DNA of 64,000 bases from Pontederia crassipes. Its lineage: Eukaryota; Streptophyta; Magnoliopsida; Commelinales; Pontederiaceae. The position numbers and the translations under genes were made by a program. Shown one piece after another: positions 11,699 through 26,357 of this stretch. The stretch lies in the NCBI GenBank assembly GCA_030549335.1, contig CM060198.1, positions 38,387,853 through 38,451,852 on the forward strand, given 5' to 3'. The stretch's first letter is position 1. Each line of letters starts with the position of its first letter. The notes below the pieces were generated by a model. It did no database searches. It had not been told where the DNA came from and saw nothing but the letters and a program-made list of their open reading frames with translations.

Positions 11699-13174
11699 TT
11701 GGGGATTAGAGTCTTAGAGTTAGGTTCAAAGCTATAAGTTATATATACTTATGACAACCTTTGGGTGTCCTAAGAGGTGATAGATCTTTAGAACTTTAAC
11801 TCTATTTCAAATCGAAGTTGAACCGTTACAATCAAAGATAACGCTCTTGGGGATTAGAGTCTTAGAGTTAGGGTCAAAGCTATAAGTTATAGAGACTTAT
11901 TACAACCTTTGGGTGTCCTAAGAGGTGATAGAGCTTCAGAACTTTAACTCTATTTCAAACCGAAGTTGAACCGTTACAATCAAAGATAACGCTCTTGGGG
12001 ATTAGAGTCTTAGAGTTAGGTTCAAAGCAATAAGTTATAGATACTTATTACAACCTTTGGGTGTCCTAAGAGGTGATAGATCTTTAGAACTTTAACTCCA
12101 TTTCAAACCGAAGTTGAACCGTTACAATCAAAGATAATGCTCTTGGGGATTAGAGTCTTAGAGTTAGGTTCAAAGATATAAGTTATAGATACTTATGACA
12201 ACCTTTGGGTGTCCTAAGAGGTGATAGATCTTTACAACTTTAACTCTATTTCAATCTGAAGTTGAACCGTTACAATCAAAGATAACGCTCCTCGGGATTA
12301 GAGTCTTAGAGTTAGGTTCAAAGCTATAAGTTATAGATACTTATTACAACCTTTGGGTGTCCTAAGAGGTGATAGATCTTCAGAACTTTAACTCTATTTT
12401 AAACCGAAGTTGAACCGTTACAATCAAAGATAATGCTCTTGGGGAATAGAGTCTTAGAGTTAGGTTCAAAGCTATAAGATATAGATACTTATTACAACCT
12501 TTGGGTGTCCTAAGAGGTGATAGATCTTTAGAACTTTAACTCTATTTCAAACCGAAGTTGAACCGTTACAATCAAAGATAACGCTCTTAGGGATTAGAGT
12601 CTAAGAGTTAGGTTCAAAGCAATAACTTATACTTATTACAACCTTTGGGTGTCCTAAGAGGTGATAGAGCTTCAGAACTTTAACTCTATTTCAAACCGAA
12701 GTTGAACCGTTACAATCAAAGATAACGCTCTTGGGGATTATTGTCTTAGAGTTAGGTTCAAAGCTATAAGTTATAGATACTTATTACAACCTTTGGGTGT
12801 CCTAAGAGGTGATAGATCTTTAGAACTTTAACTCTATTTCAAACCGAAGTTGAACCGTTACAATCAAAGATAACGCTCTTGGGGATTAGAGTCTTAGAGT
12901 TAGTTTCAAAGCTATAAGTTATAGATACTTATGACAACCTTTGGGTGTCCTAAGAGGTAATAGATCTTTAGAACTTTAACTCTATTTCAAACCGAAGTTG
13001 AACCGTTACAATCAAAGATAACGCTCCTCGGGATTAGAGTCTTAGAGTTAGGTTCAAAGCTATAAGTTATGGATACTTATTACAACCTTTGGGTGTCCTA
13101 AGAGGTGATAGATCTTCAGAACTTTAACTCTATTTTAAACCGAAGTTGAACCGTTACAATCAAAGATAACGCAC

Positions 13175-13303
13175 TTGGGGATTAGAGTCTTAGAGTTATA
13201 GATACTTATTACAACCTTTGGGTGTCCTAAGAGGTGATAGATCTTTAGAACTTTAACTCTATTTCAAACCGAAGTTGAACCGTTACAATCAAAGATAACG
13301 CTC
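13175..13303. repeat. 129-bp monomer, copy 2 of 5
   Basis: Same AGTTA-flanked deletion, 3,145 bp after copy 1. Confidence 0.9.
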
Positions 13304-14930
13304 TTGGGGATTAGAGTCTTAGAGTTAGGTTCAAAGCTATAAGTTATAGATATTTATTACAACCTTTGGGTGTCCTAAGAGGTGACAGAGCTTCAGAATT
13401 TTTACTCTATTTCAAATCGAAGTTGAACCGTTACAATCAAAGATAACGCTCTTGGGATTAGAGTCTTACAGTTAGGTTCAAAGCTATAAGTTATAGATAC
13501 TTATTACAACCTTTGGGTGTCCTAAGAGGTGATAGATCTTTAGAACTTTAACTCTATTTCAAACCGAAGTTGAACCGTTACAATCAAAGATAACGCTCTT
13601 GGGGATTAGACTTTTAGAGTTAGGTTCAAAGATATAAGTTATAGATACTTATGACAACCTTTGGGTGTCCTAAGAGGTGATAGATCTTTAGAACTTTAAC
13701 TCTATTTCAAACCGAAGTTGAACCGTTACAATCAAAGATAACGCTCTTGGGGATTAGAGACTTAGAGTTAGGTTCAAAGCTATAAGTTATAGATACTTAT
13801 TACAACCTTTGGGTGTCCTATGAGGTGATAGATCTTTAGAACTTTAACTCTATTTCAAACCGAAGTTGAACCGTTACAATCAAAGATAACGCACTTGGGG
13901 ATTATTGTCTTAGAGTTAGGTTCAAAGCTATAAGTTATAGATACTTATTACAACCTTTGGGTGTCCTAAGAGGTGATAGATCTGTAGAACTTTAACTCTA
14001 TTTCAAACCGAAGTTGAACCGTTACAATCAAAGATAACGCTCTTGGGGATTAGAGACTTAGAGTTAGGTTCAAAGCAATAAGTTATAGATACTTAGTACA
14101 ACCTTTGGGTGTCCTAAGAGGTGATAGATCTTCAGAATTTTAACTCTATTTCAAACCGAAGTTGAACCGTTACAATCAAATATAACGCTCTTAGGGATTA
14201 GAGTCTTAGAGTTAGGTTCAAAGCTATAAGTTATAGATACTTATTACAACCTTTGGGTGTCCTAAGAGGTGATAGAGCTTCAGAACTTTAACTCTATTTC
14301 AAACCGAAGTTGAACCGTTACAATCAAAGATAACGCCCTTGGGGATTATTGTCTTAGAGTTAGGTTCAAAGCTATAAGTTATAGATACTTATTACAACCT
14401 TTGGGTGTCCTAAGAGGTGATAGATCTTTAGAACTTTAACTCTATTTCAAACCGAAGTTGAACCGTTACAATCAAAGATAACGCTCTTGGGGATTAGAGT
14501 CTTAGAGTTAGGTTCAAAGCAATAAGTTATAGATACTTATTACAACCTTTGGGTGTCCTAAGAGGTGATAGATCTTCAGAACTTTAACTCTATTTTAAAC
14601 CGAAGTTGAACTGTTACAATCAAAGATAACGCTCTTGGGGATTAGAGTCTTAGAGTTAGGTTCAAAGCTATAAGTTATAGATACTTATTACAACCTTTGG
14701 GTGTCCTAAGAGGTGATAGAGCTTCAGAATTTTAACTCTATTTCAAATCGAAGTTGAACCGTTACAATCAAAGATAACGCTCTTGGTGATTAGAGTCTTA
14801 GAATTAGGTTCAAAGCTATAAGTTATAGATACTTATTACAACCTTTGGGTGTCCTAAGAGGTGATAGATCTTTAGAACTTTAACTCTATTTCAAACCGAA
14901 GTTGAACCGTTACAATCAAAGATAACGCTC

Positions 14931-14991
14931 TTGGGGATTAGAGTCTTAGAGTCAAACCGAAGTTGAACCGTTACAATCAAAGATAACGCTC
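14931..14991. repeat. Truncated 61-bp monomer, copy 4 of 5
   Basis: Same junction, 3,293 bp after copy 3, exactly one monomer more than the preceding interval. The extra monomer lies near 13,680-13,890. Confidence 0.95.
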
Positions 14992-16467
14992 TTGGGGATT
15001 AGAGTCTTAGAGTTAGGTTCAAAGCTATAAGTTATATATACTTATGACAACCTTTGGGTGTCCTAAGAGGTGATAGATCTTTAGAACTTTAACTCTATTT
15101 CAAATCGAAGTTGAACCGTTACAATCAAAGATAACGCTCTTGGGGATTAGAGTCTTAGAGTTAGGGTCAAAGCTATAAGTTATAGATACTTATTACAACC
15201 TTTGGGTGTCCTAAGAGGTGATAGAGCTTCAGAACTTTAACTCTATTTCAAACCGAAGTTGAACCGTTACAATCAAAGATAACGCTCTTGGGGATTAGAG
15301 TCTTAGAGTTAGGTTCAAAGCAATAAGTTATAGATACTTATTACAACCTTTGGGTGTCCTAAGAGGTGATAGATCTTTAGAACTTTAACTCCATTTCAAA
15401 CCGAAGTTGAACCGTTACAATCAAAGATAATGCTCTTGGGGATTAGAGTCTTAGAGTTAGGTTCAAAGATATAAGTTATAGATACTTATGACAACCTTTG
15501 GGTGTCCTAAGAGGTGATAGATCTTTACAACTTTAACTCTATTTCAATATGAAGTTGAACCGTTACAATCAAAGATAACGCTCCTCGGGATTAGAGTCTT
15601 AGAGTTAGGTTCAAAGCTATAAGTTATAGATACTTATTACAACCTTTGGGTGTCCTAAGAGGTGATAGATCTTCAGAACTTTAACTCTATTTTAAACCGA
15701 AGTTGAACCGTTACAATCAAAGATAATGCTCTTGGGGAATAGAGTCTTAGAGTTAGGTTCAAAGCTATAAGATATAGATACTTATTACAACCTTTGGGTG
15801 TCCTAAGAGGTGATAGATCTTTAGAACTTTAACTCTATTTCAAACCGAAGTTGAACCGTTACAATCAAAGATAACGCTCTTAGGGATTAGAGTCTAAGAG
15901 TTAGGTTCAAAGCAATAACTTATACTTATTACAACCTTTGGGTGTCCTAAGAGGTGATAGAGCTTCAGAACTTTAACTCTATTTCAAACCGAAGTTGAAC
16001 CGTTACAATCAAAGATAACGCTCTTGGGGATTATTGTCTTAGAGTTAGGTTCAAAGCTATAAGTTATAGATACTTATTACAACCTTTGGGTGTCCTAAGA
16101 GGTGATAGATCTTTAGAACTTTAACTCTATTTCAAACCGAAGTTGAACCGTTACAATCAAAGATAACGCTCTTGGGGATTAGAGTCTTAGAGTTAGTTTC
16201 AAAGCTATAAGTTATAGATACTTATGACAACCTTTGGGTGTCCTAAGAGGTAATAGATCTTTAGAACTTTAACTCTATTTCAAACCGAAGTTGAACCGTT
16301 ACAATCAAAGATAACGCTCCTCGGGATTAGAGTCTTAGAGTTAGGTTCAAAGCTATAAGTTATGGATACTTATTACAACCTTTGGGTGTCCTAAGAGGTG
16401 ATAGATCTTCAGAACTTTAACTCTATTTTAAACCGAAGTTGAACCGTTACAATCAAAGATAACGCAC

Positions 16468-16596
16468 TTGGGGATTAGAGTCTTAGAGTTATAGATACTT
16501 ATTACAACCTTTGGGTGTCCTAAGAGGTGATAGATCTTTAGAACTTTAACTCTATTTCAAACCGAAGTTGAACCGTTACAATCAAAGATAACGCTC
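16468..16596. repeat. 129-bp monomer, copy 3 of 5
   Basis: Same deletion, 3,293 bp after copy 2. Confidence 0.9.
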
Positions 16597-16879
16597 TTGG
16601 GGATTAGAGTCTTAGAGTTAGGTTCAAAGCTATAAGTTATAGATATTTATTACAACCTTTGGGTGTCCTAAGAGGTGACAGAGCTTCAGAATTTTTACTC
16701 TATTTCAAATCGAAGTTGAACCGTTACAATCAAAGATAACGCTCTTGGGATTAGAGTCTTACAGTTAGGTTCAAAGCTATAAGTTATAGATACTTATTAC
16801 AACCTTTGGGTGTCCTAAGAGGTGATAGATCTTTAGAACTTTAACTCTATTTCAAACCGAAGTTGAACCGTTACAATCA

Positions 16880-19800
16880 AAGATAACGCTCTTGGGGATT
16901 AGACTTTTAGAGTTAGGTTCAAAGATATAAGTTATAGATACTTATGACAACCTTTGGGTGTCCTAAGAGGTGATAGAGCTTCAGAACTTTAACTCTATTT
17001 CAAACCGAAGTTGAACCGTTACAATCAAAGATAACGTTCTTGGGGATTAGAGTCTTAGAGTTAGGTTCAAAGCAATAAGTTATAGATACTTATTACAACC
17101 TTTGGGTGTCCTAAGAGGTGATAGAGCTTCAGAACTTTAATTCTATTTCAAACCGAAGTTGAACCGTTACAATCAAAGATAACGCTCTTGGGGATTAGAG
17201 TCTTAGAGTTAGGTTCAAGGATATAAGTTATAGATACTTATTACAACCTTTGGGTGTCCTAAGTGGTGATAGAGCTTCAGAACTTTAACTCTATTTCAAA
17301 CCGAAGTTGAACCGTTACAATCAAAGATAACGCTCTTGGGGATTAGAGTCTTAGAGTTAGGTTCAAAGCAATAAGTTATAGATACTTATTACAACCTTTG
17401 GGTGTCCTAAGAGGTGATAGATCTTTAGAACTTTAACTCTCTTGCAATTCGAAGTTGAACCGTTACAATCAATGATAACGCTCTTGGGGATTAGAGACTT
17501 AGAGTTAGGTTCAAAGCCATAAGTTATAGATACTTATTACAACCTTTGGGTGTCCTAAGCGGTGATAGATCTTTAGAACTTTAACTCTATTTCAAACCGA
17601 AGTTGAACCGTTACAATCAAAGATAACGCTCTTGGGGATTAGAGTCTTAGAGTTAGGTTCAAAGCAATAAGTTATAGATACTTATTACAACCTTTGGGTG
17701 TCCTAAGAGGTGATAGAGCTTCAGAACTTTAACTCTATTTGAAACCGAAGTTGAACCGTTACAATCAAAGATAACGCTCTTGGGGATTAGAGTCTTAGAG
17801 TTAGGTTCAAAGATATAAGTTATAGATACTTATTACAACCTTTGGGTGTCCTAAGAGGTGATAGAGCTTCAGAACTTTAACTCTATTTCAAACCGAAGTT
17901 GAACCGTTACAATCAAAGATAACGCTCTTGGGGATTATTGTCTTAGAGTTAGGTTCAAAGCTATAAGTTATAGATACTTATTACAACCTTTGGGTGTCCT
18001 AAGAGGTGATAGATCTTTAGAACTTTAACTCTATTTCAAACCGAAGTTGAACCGTTACAATCAAAGATAACGCTCTTGGGGATTAGAGTCTTAGAGTTAG
18101 GTTCAAAGCATTAAGTTATAGATACTTATTACAACCTTGGGTGTCCTAAGAGGTGATAGATCTTTAGAACTTTAACTCTATTTCAAACCGAAGTTGAACC
18201 GTTACAATCAAATATAACGCTCTTAGGGATTAGAGTCTTAGAGTTAGGTTCAAAGCTATAAGTTATAGATACTTATTACAACCTTTGGGTGTCCTAAGAG
18301 GTGATAGAGCTTCAGAACTTTAACTCTATTTCAAACCGAAGTTGAACCGTTACAATCAAAGATAACGCTCTTGGGGATTAGAGTCTTAGAGTTAGGTTCA
18401 AAGCAATAAGTTATAGATACTTATTACAACCTTTGGGTGTCCTAAGAGGTGATAGAGCTTCAGAACTTTAACTCTATTTCAAACCGAAGTTGAACCGTTA
18501 CAATCAAAGATAACGCTCTTGGGGATTAGAGTCTTTTAGTTAAGTTAAAAGCTATAAGTTATAGATACTTATTACAACCTTTGGGTGTCCTAAGAGGTGA
18601 TAGATCTTTAGAACTTTAACTCTATTGCAATTCGAAGGTGAACCGTTACAATCAATGATAATGCTCTTGGGGATTAGAGACTTAAGTTAGGTTCAAAGCT
18701 ATAAGTTATAGATACTTATTACAACCTTTGGGTGTCCTAAGAGGTGATAGATCTTTAGAACTTTTACTCCATTTCAAACCGAAGTTGAACCGTTACAATC
18801 AAAGATAACGCTCTTGGGGATTAGAGTCTTAGAGTTAGTTTCAAAGCTATAAGTTATAGATACTTATGACAACCTTTGGGTGTCCTAAGAGGTGATAGAT
18901 CTTTAGAACTTTAACTCTATTTCAAACCGAAGTTGAACCGTTACAATCAAAGATAACGCTCCTCGGGATTAGAGTCTTAGAGTTAGGTTCAAAGCTATAA
19001 GTTATGGATACTTATTACAACCTTTGGGTGTCCTAAGAGGTGATAGATCTTCAGAACTTTAACTCTATTTTAAACCGAAGTTGAACCGTTACAATCAAAG
19101 ATAACGCACTTGGGGATTAGAGTCTTAGAGTTAGGTTTAAAGCTAGAAGTTATAGATACTTATTACAACCTTTGGGTGTCCTAAGAGGTGATAGATCTTT
19201 AGAACTTTAACTCTATTTCAAACCGAAGTTGAACCGTTACAATCAAAGATAACGCTCTTGGGGATTAGAGTCTTAGAGTTAGGTTCAAAGCTATAAGTTA
19301 TAGATATTTATTACAACCTTTGGGTGTCCTAAGAGGTGACAGAGCTTCAGAATTTTTACTCTATTTCAAATCGAAGTTGAACCGTTACAATCAAAGATAA
19401 CGCTCTTGGGATTAGAGTCTTAGAGTTAGGTTCAAAGCTATAAGTTATGGATACTTATTACAACCTTTGGGTGTCCTAAGAGGTGATAGATCTTCAGAAC
19501 TTTAACTCTATTTTAAACCGAAGTTGAACCGTTACAATCAAAGATAACGCACTTGGGGATTAGACTCTTAGAGTTAGGTTCAAAGATATAAGTTATAGAT
19601 ACTTATGACAACCTTTGGGTGTCCTAAGAGGTGATAGAGCTTCAGAACTTTAACTCTATTTCAAACCGAAGTTGAACCGTTACAATCAAAGATAATGTTC
19701 TTGGGGATTAGAGTCTTAGAGTTAGGTTCAAAGCAATAAGTTATAGATACTTATTACAACCTTTGGGTGTCCTAAGAGGTGATAGAGCTTCAGAACTTTA

Positions 19801-21181
19801 ACTCTATTTCAAACCGAAGTTGAACCGTTACAATCAAAGATAACGCTCTTGGGGATTAGAGTCTTAGAGTTAGGTTCAAAGATATAAGTTATAGATACTT
19901 ATTACAACCTTTGGGTGTCCTAAGAGGTGATAGAGCTTCAGAACTTTAACTCTATTTCAAACCGAAGTTGAACCGTTACAATCAAAGATAACGCTCTTGG
20001 GGATTAGAGTCTTAGAGTTAGGTTCAAAGCAATAAGTTATAGATACTTATTACAACCTTTGGGTGTCCTAAGAGGTGATAGATCTTTAGAACTTTAACTC
20101 TCTTGCAATTCGAAGTTGAACCGTTACAATCAATGATAACGCTCTTGGGGATTAGAGACTTAGAGTTAGGTTCAAAGCCATAAGTTATAGATACTTATTA
20201 CAACCTTTGGGTGTCCTAAGCGGTGATAGATCTTTAGAACTTTAACTCTATTTCAAACCGAAGTTGAACCGTTACAATCAAAGATAACGCTCTTGGGGAT
20301 TAGAGTCTTAGAGTTAGGTTCAAAGCAATAAGTTATAGATACTTATTACAACTTTTGGGTGTCCTAAGAGGTGATAGATCTTTAGAACTTTAACTCTATT
20401 TCAAACCGAAGTTGAACCGTTACAATCAAAGATAACGCTCTTGGGGATTAGAGTCTTAGAGTTAGGTTCAAAGATATAAGTTATAGATACTTATTACAAC
20501 CTTTGGGTGTCCTAAGAGGTGATAGAGCTTCAGAACTTTAACTCTATTTCAAACCGAAGTTGAACCGTTACAATCAAAGATAACGCTCTTGGGGATTATT
20601 GTCTTAGAGTTAGGTTCAAAGCTATAAGTTATAGATACTTATTACAACCTTTGGGTGTCCTAAGAGGTGATAGATCTTTAGAACTTTAACTCTATTTCAA
20701 ACCGAAGTTGAACCGTTACAATCAAAGATAACGCTCTTGGGGATTAGAGTCTTAGAGTTAGGTTCAAAGCATTAAGTTATAGATACTTATTACAACCTTT
20801 GGGTGTCCTAAGAGGTGATAGATCTTTAGAACTTTAACTCTATTTCAAACCGAAGTTGAACCGTTACAATCAAATATAACGCTCTTAGGGATTAGAGTCT
20901 TAGAGTTAGGTTCAAAGCTATAAGTTATAGATACTTATTACAACCTTTGGGTGTCCTAAGAGGTGATAGAGCTTCAGAACTTTAACTCTATTTCAAACCG
21001 AAGTTGAACCGTTACAATCAAAGATAACGCTCTTGGGGATTAGAGTCTTAGAGTTAGGTTCAAAGCAATAAGTTATAGATACTTATTACAACCTTTGGGT
21101 GTCCTAAGAGGTGATAGAGCTTCAGAACTTTAACTCTATTTCAAACCGAAGTTGAACCGTTACAATCAAAGATAACGCTCT
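16880..21181. repeat. 18-mer repeat pair, offset 2,661 bp
   Basis: About 16,880-18,520 recurs at about 19,541-21,181. Markers are AACGTTCTTGG or AATGTTCTTGG (17,036 and 19,697), CTCTTGCAATTCG (17,439 and 20,100), AAGCGGTGATAG, GATTATTG, and GCATTAAG (18,110 and 20,771). The offset equals 18x148-3, the three lost bases being CTTGGGATTAG, GAGACTTAAG and ACAACCTTGGG single-base deletions within the interval. The copies part near 18,520, where GTCTTTTAG differs from GTCTTAGAG. Confidence 0.75.
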
Positions 21182-24100
21182 TGGGGATTAGAGTCTTAGA
21201 GTTAGGTTCAAAGCAATAAGTTATAGATACTTATTACAACCTTTGGGTGTCCTAAGAGGTGATCGAGTTTCAGAACTTTAACTCTATTTCAAACCGAAGT
21301 TGAACCGTTACAATCAAAGATAACGCTCTTGGGGATTAGAGTCTTTGAGTTAGGTTAAAAGCTATAAGTTATAGATACTTATTACAACCTTTGGGTGTCC
21401 TAAGAGGTGATAGATCTTTTGAACTTTAACTCTATTGCAATTCGAAGTTGAACCGTTACAATCAATGATAATGCTCTTGGGGATTAGAGACTTAAGTTAG
21501 GTTCAAAGCTATAAGTTATAGATACTTATTACAACCTTTGGGTGTCCTAAGAGGTGATAGATCTTTAGAACTTTAACTCCATTTCAAACCGAAGTTGAAC
21601 CGTTACAATCAAAGATAACGCTCTTGGGGATTAGAGTCTTAGAGTTAGGTTCAAAGATATAAGTTATAGATACTTATTACAACCTTTGGGTGTCCTAAGA
21701 GGTGATAGAGCTTCAGAACTTTAACTCTATTTCAAACCGAAGTTGAACCGTTAAAATCAAAGATAACGCTCTTGGGGATTAGAGTCTTAGAGTTAGGTTC
21801 AAAGCAATAAGTTATAGATACTTATTACAACCTTTGGGTGTCCTAAGATGTGATAGATCTTTAGAACTTTAACTCTCTTGCAATTCGAAGTTGAACCGTT
21901 ACAATCAATGATAACGCTCTTGGGGATTAGAGACTTAGAGTTAGGTTCAAAGCCATAAGTTATAGATACTTATTACAACCTTTGGGTGTCCTAAGCGGTG
22001 ATAGATCTTTAGAACTTTAACTCTATTTCAAACCGAAGTTGAACCGTTACAATCAAAGATAACGCTCTTGGGGATTAGAGTCTTAGAGTTAGGTTCAAAG
22101 CAATAAGTTATAGATACTTATTACAACCTTTGGGTGTCCTAAGAGGTGATAGAGCTTCAGAACTTTAACTCTATTTCAAACCGAAGTTGAACCGTTATAA
22201 TCAAAGATAACGCTCTTGGGGATTAGAGTCTTAGAGTTAGGTTCAAAGATATAAGTTATAGATACTTATTACAACCTTTGGGTGTCCTAAGAGGTGATAG
22301 AGCTTCAGAACTTTAACTCTATTTCAAACCGAAGTTGAACTGTTACAATCAAAGATAACGCTCTTGGGGATTATTGTCTTAGAGTTAGGTTCAAAGCTAT
22401 AAGTTATAGATACTTATTACGACCTTTGGGTGTCCTAAGAGGTGATAGATCTTTAGAACTTTAACTCTATTTCAAACCGAAGTTGAACCGTTACAATCAA
22501 AGATAACGCTCTTGGGGATTAGAGTCTTAGAGTTAGGTTTAAAGCAATAAGTTATAGATACTTATTACAACCTTTGGGTGTCCTAAGAGGTGATAGATCT
22601 TTAGAACTTTAACTCTATTTCAAACCGAAGTTGAACCGTTACAATCAAATATAACGCTCTTAGGGATTAGAGTCTTAGAGTTAGGTTCAAAGCTATAAGT
22701 TATAGATACTTATTACAACCTTTGGGTGTCCTAAGAGGTGATAGAGCTTCAGAACTTTAACTCTATTTCAAACCGAAGTTGAACCGTTACAATCATAGAT
22801 AACGCTCTTGGGGATTAGAGTCTTAGAGTTAGGTTCAAAGCAATAAGTTATAGATACTTATTACAACCTTTGGGTGTCCTAAGAGGTGATAGAGCTTCAG
22901 AACTTTAACTCTATTTCAAACCGAAGTTGAACCGTTACAATCAAAGATAACGCTCTTGGGGATTAGAGTATTTGAGTTAGGTTAAAAGCTATAAGTTATA
23001 GATACTTATTACAACCTTTGGGTATCCTAAGAGGTGATAGGTCTTTGGAACTTTAACTCTATTGCAATTCGAAGTTGAACCGTTACAATCAATGATAATG
23101 CTCTTGGGGATTAGAGACTTAAGTTTGGTTCAAAGCTATAAGTTATAGATACTTATTACAACCTTTGGGTGTCCTAAGAGGTGATAGATCTTTAGAACTT
23201 TAACTCCATTTCAAACCGAAGTTGAACCGTTACAATCAAAGATAACGCTCTTGGGGATTAGAGTCTTAGAGTTAGGTTCAAAGATATAAGTTATAGATAC
23301 TTATTACAACCTTTGGGTGTCCTAAGAGGTGATAGAGCTTCAGAACTTTAACTCTATTTCAAACCGAAGTTGAACCGTTACAATCAAAGATAACGCTCTT
23401 GGGGATTAGAGTCTTAGAGTTAGGTTCAAAGCAATAAGTTATAGATACTTATTACAACCTTTGGGTGTCCTAAGAGGTGATAGATCTTTAGAACTTTAAC
23501 TCTCTTGCAATTCGAAGTTGAACCGTTACAATCAATGATAACGCTCTTGGGGATTAGAGACTTAGAGTTAGGTTCAAAGCCATAAGTTATAGATACTTAT
23601 TTCAACCTTTGGGTGTCCTAAGCGGTGATAGATCTTTAGAACTTTAACTCTATTTCAAACCGAAGTTGAACCGTTACAATCAAAGATAACGCTCTTGGGG
23701 ATTAGAGTCTTAGAGTTAGGTTCAAAGCAATAAGTTATAGATACTTATTACAACCTTTGGGTGTCCTAAGAGGTGATAGAGCTTCAGAACTTTAACTCTA
23801 TTTCAAACCGAAGTTGAACCGTTACAATCAAAGATAACGCTCTTGGGGATTAGAGTCTTAGAGTTAGGTTCAAAGATATAAGTTATAGATACTTATTACA
23901 ACCTTTGGGTGTCCTAAGAGGTGATAGAGCTTCAGAACTTTAACTCTATTTCAAACCGAAGTTGAACTGTTACAATCAAAGATAACGCTCTTGGGGATTA
24001 TTGTCTTAGAGTTAGGTTCAAAGCTATAAGTTATAGATACTTATTACAACCTTTGGGTGTCCTAAGAGGTGATAGATCTTTAGATCTTTAACTCTATTTC

Positions 24101-26357
24101 AAACCGAAGTTGAACCGTTACAATCAAAGATAACGCTCTTGGGGATTAGAGTCTTAGAGTTAGGTTTAAAGCAATAAGTTATAGATACTTATTACAACCT
24201 TTGGGTGTCCTAAGAGGTGATAGATCTTTAGAACTTTAACTCTATTTCAAACCGAAGTTGAACCGTTACAATCAAATATAACGCTCTTAGGGATTAGAGT
24301 CTTAGAGTTAGGTTCAAAGCTATAAGTTATAGATACTTATTACAACCTTTGGGTGTCCTAAGAGGTGATAGAGCTTCAGAACTTTAACTCTATTTCAAAC
24401 CGAAGTTGAACCGTTACAATCATAGATAACGCTCTTGGGGATTAGAGTCTTAGAGTTAAGTTCAAAGCAATAAGTTATAGATACTTATTACAACCTTTGG
24501 GTGTCCTAAGAGGTGATAGAGCTTCAGAACTTTAACTCTATTTCAAACCGAAGTTGAACCGTTACAATCAAAGATAACGCTCTTGGGGATTAGAGTATTT
24601 GAGTTAGGTTAAAAGCTATAAGTTATAGATACTTATTACAACCTTTGGGTGTCCTAAGAGGTGATAGGTCTTTGGAACTTTAACTCTATTGCAATTCGAA
24701 GTTGAACCGTTACAATCAATGATAATGCTCTTGGGGATTAGAGACTTAAGTTTGGTTCAAAGCTATAAGTTATAGATACTTATTACAACCTTTGGGTGTC
24801 CTAAGAGGTGATAGATCTTTAGAACTTTAACTCCATTTCAAACCGAAGTTGAACCGTTACAATCAAAGATAACGCTCTTGGGGATTAGAGTCTTAGAGTT
24901 AGGTTCAAAGATATAAGTTATAGATACTTATTACAACCTTTGGGTGTCCTAAGAGGTGATAGAGCTTCAGAACTTTAACTCTATTTCAAACCGAAGTTGA
25001 ACCGTTACAATCAAAGATAACGCTCTTGGGGATTAGAGTCTTAGAGTTAGGTTCAAAGCTATAAGTTATAGATACCTATGACAACCTTTGGGTGTCCTAA
25101 GAGGTGATAGATCTTTAGAACTTTAACTCTATTTCAAACCGAAGTTGAACCGTTACAATCAAAGATAACGCTCTTGGGGATTAGAGACTTAGAGTTAGGT
25201 TCAAAGCTATAAGTTATAGATACTTATTACAACCTTTGGGTGTCCTATGAGGTGATAGATCTTTAGAACTTTAACTCTATTTCAAACCGAAGTTGAACCG
25301 TTACAATCAAAGATAACGCACTTGGGGATTATTGTCTTAGAGTTAGGTTCAAAGCTATAAGTTATAGATACTTATTACAACCTTTGGGTGTCCTAAGAGG
25401 TGATAGATCTGTAGAACTTTAACTCTATTTCAAACCGAAGTTGAACCGTTACAATCAAAGATAACGCTCTTGGGGATTAGAGACTTAGAGTTAGGTTCAA
25501 AGCAATAAGTTATAGATACTTAGTACAACCTTTGGGTGTCCTAAGAGGTGATAGATCTTCAGAATTTTAACTCTATTTCAAACCGAAGTTGAACCGTTAC
25601 AATCAAATATAACGCTCTTAGGGATTAGAGTCTTAGAGTTAGGTTCAAAGCTATAAGTTATAGATACTTATTACAACCTTTGGGTGTCCTAAGAGGTGAT
25701 AGAGCTTCAGAACTTTAACTCTATTTCAAACCGAAGTTGAACCGTTACAATCAAAGATAACGCCCTTGGGGATTATTGTCTTAGAGTTAGGTTCAAAGCT
25801 ATAAGTTATAGATACTTATTACAACCTTTGGGTGTCCTAAGAGGTGATAGATCTTTAGAACTTTAACTCTATTTCAAACCGAAGTTGAACCGTTACAATC
25901 AAAGATAACGCTCTTGGGGATTAGAGTCTTAGAGTTAGGTTCAAAGCAATAAGTTATAGATACTTATTACAACCTTTGGGTGTCCTAAGAGGTGATAGAT
26001 CTTCAGAACTTTAACTCTATTTTAAACCGAAGTTGAACTGTTACAATCAAAGATAACGCTCTTGGGGATTAGAGTCTTAGAGTTAGGTTCAAAGCTATAA
26101 GTTATAGATACTTATTACAACCTTTGGGTGTCCTAAGAGGTGATAGAGCTTCAGAATTTTAACTCTATTTCAAATCGAAGTTGAACCGTTACAATCAAAG
26201 ATAACGCTCTTGGTGATTAGAGTCTTAGAATTAGGTTCAAAGCTATAAGTTATAGATACTTATTACAACCTTTGGGTGTCCTAAGAGGTGATAGATCTTT
26301 AGAACTTTAACTCTATTTCAAACCGAAGTTGAACCGTTACAATCAAAGATAACGCTC

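Larger units (their letters stand above)
8513..17020. repeat. 22/23-mer HOR: units of 3,145 and 3,293 bp plus a partial third
   Basis: Units run 8,513-11,657 and 11,658-14,950, with a partial third to about 17,020, bounded by the 61-bp truncated monomer. Each carries one 144-bp monomer (4-bp deletion; 9,475, 12,620, 15,913), one 129-bp monomer (10,030, 13,175, 16,468), an AGGTAATAG variant and a one-base deletion CTTGGGATTAG. The second unit is longer by exactly 148 bp. Small differences between units exist, for example TTTACAACTTTAAC in the second and third where the first has TTTAGAACTTTAAC. Confidence 0.85.
4526..22390. repeat. Superblock I (17,865 bp)
   Basis: Begins near a marker monomer with ATTACGACC (G at 4,556) that also begins superblocks II (22,421) and III (33,237). 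Contents in order: an 11-mer repeat (1,627 bp offset) at 4.53-7.19 kb; two complete 22/23-mer HOR units and a partial third (8,513 to about 17,020); an 18-mer offset repeat of 2,661 bp (16.9-21.2 kb); and further ordered monomers. Positions 4,526-10,598 match 22,391-28,463 at a constant offset of 17,865. All rare variants I checked agree, for example ATAAAAG near 9,571 and 27,436, AGGTAATAG near 9,811 and 27,676, and TTATTTCAACC near 5,733 and 23,598. Confidence 0.8.
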
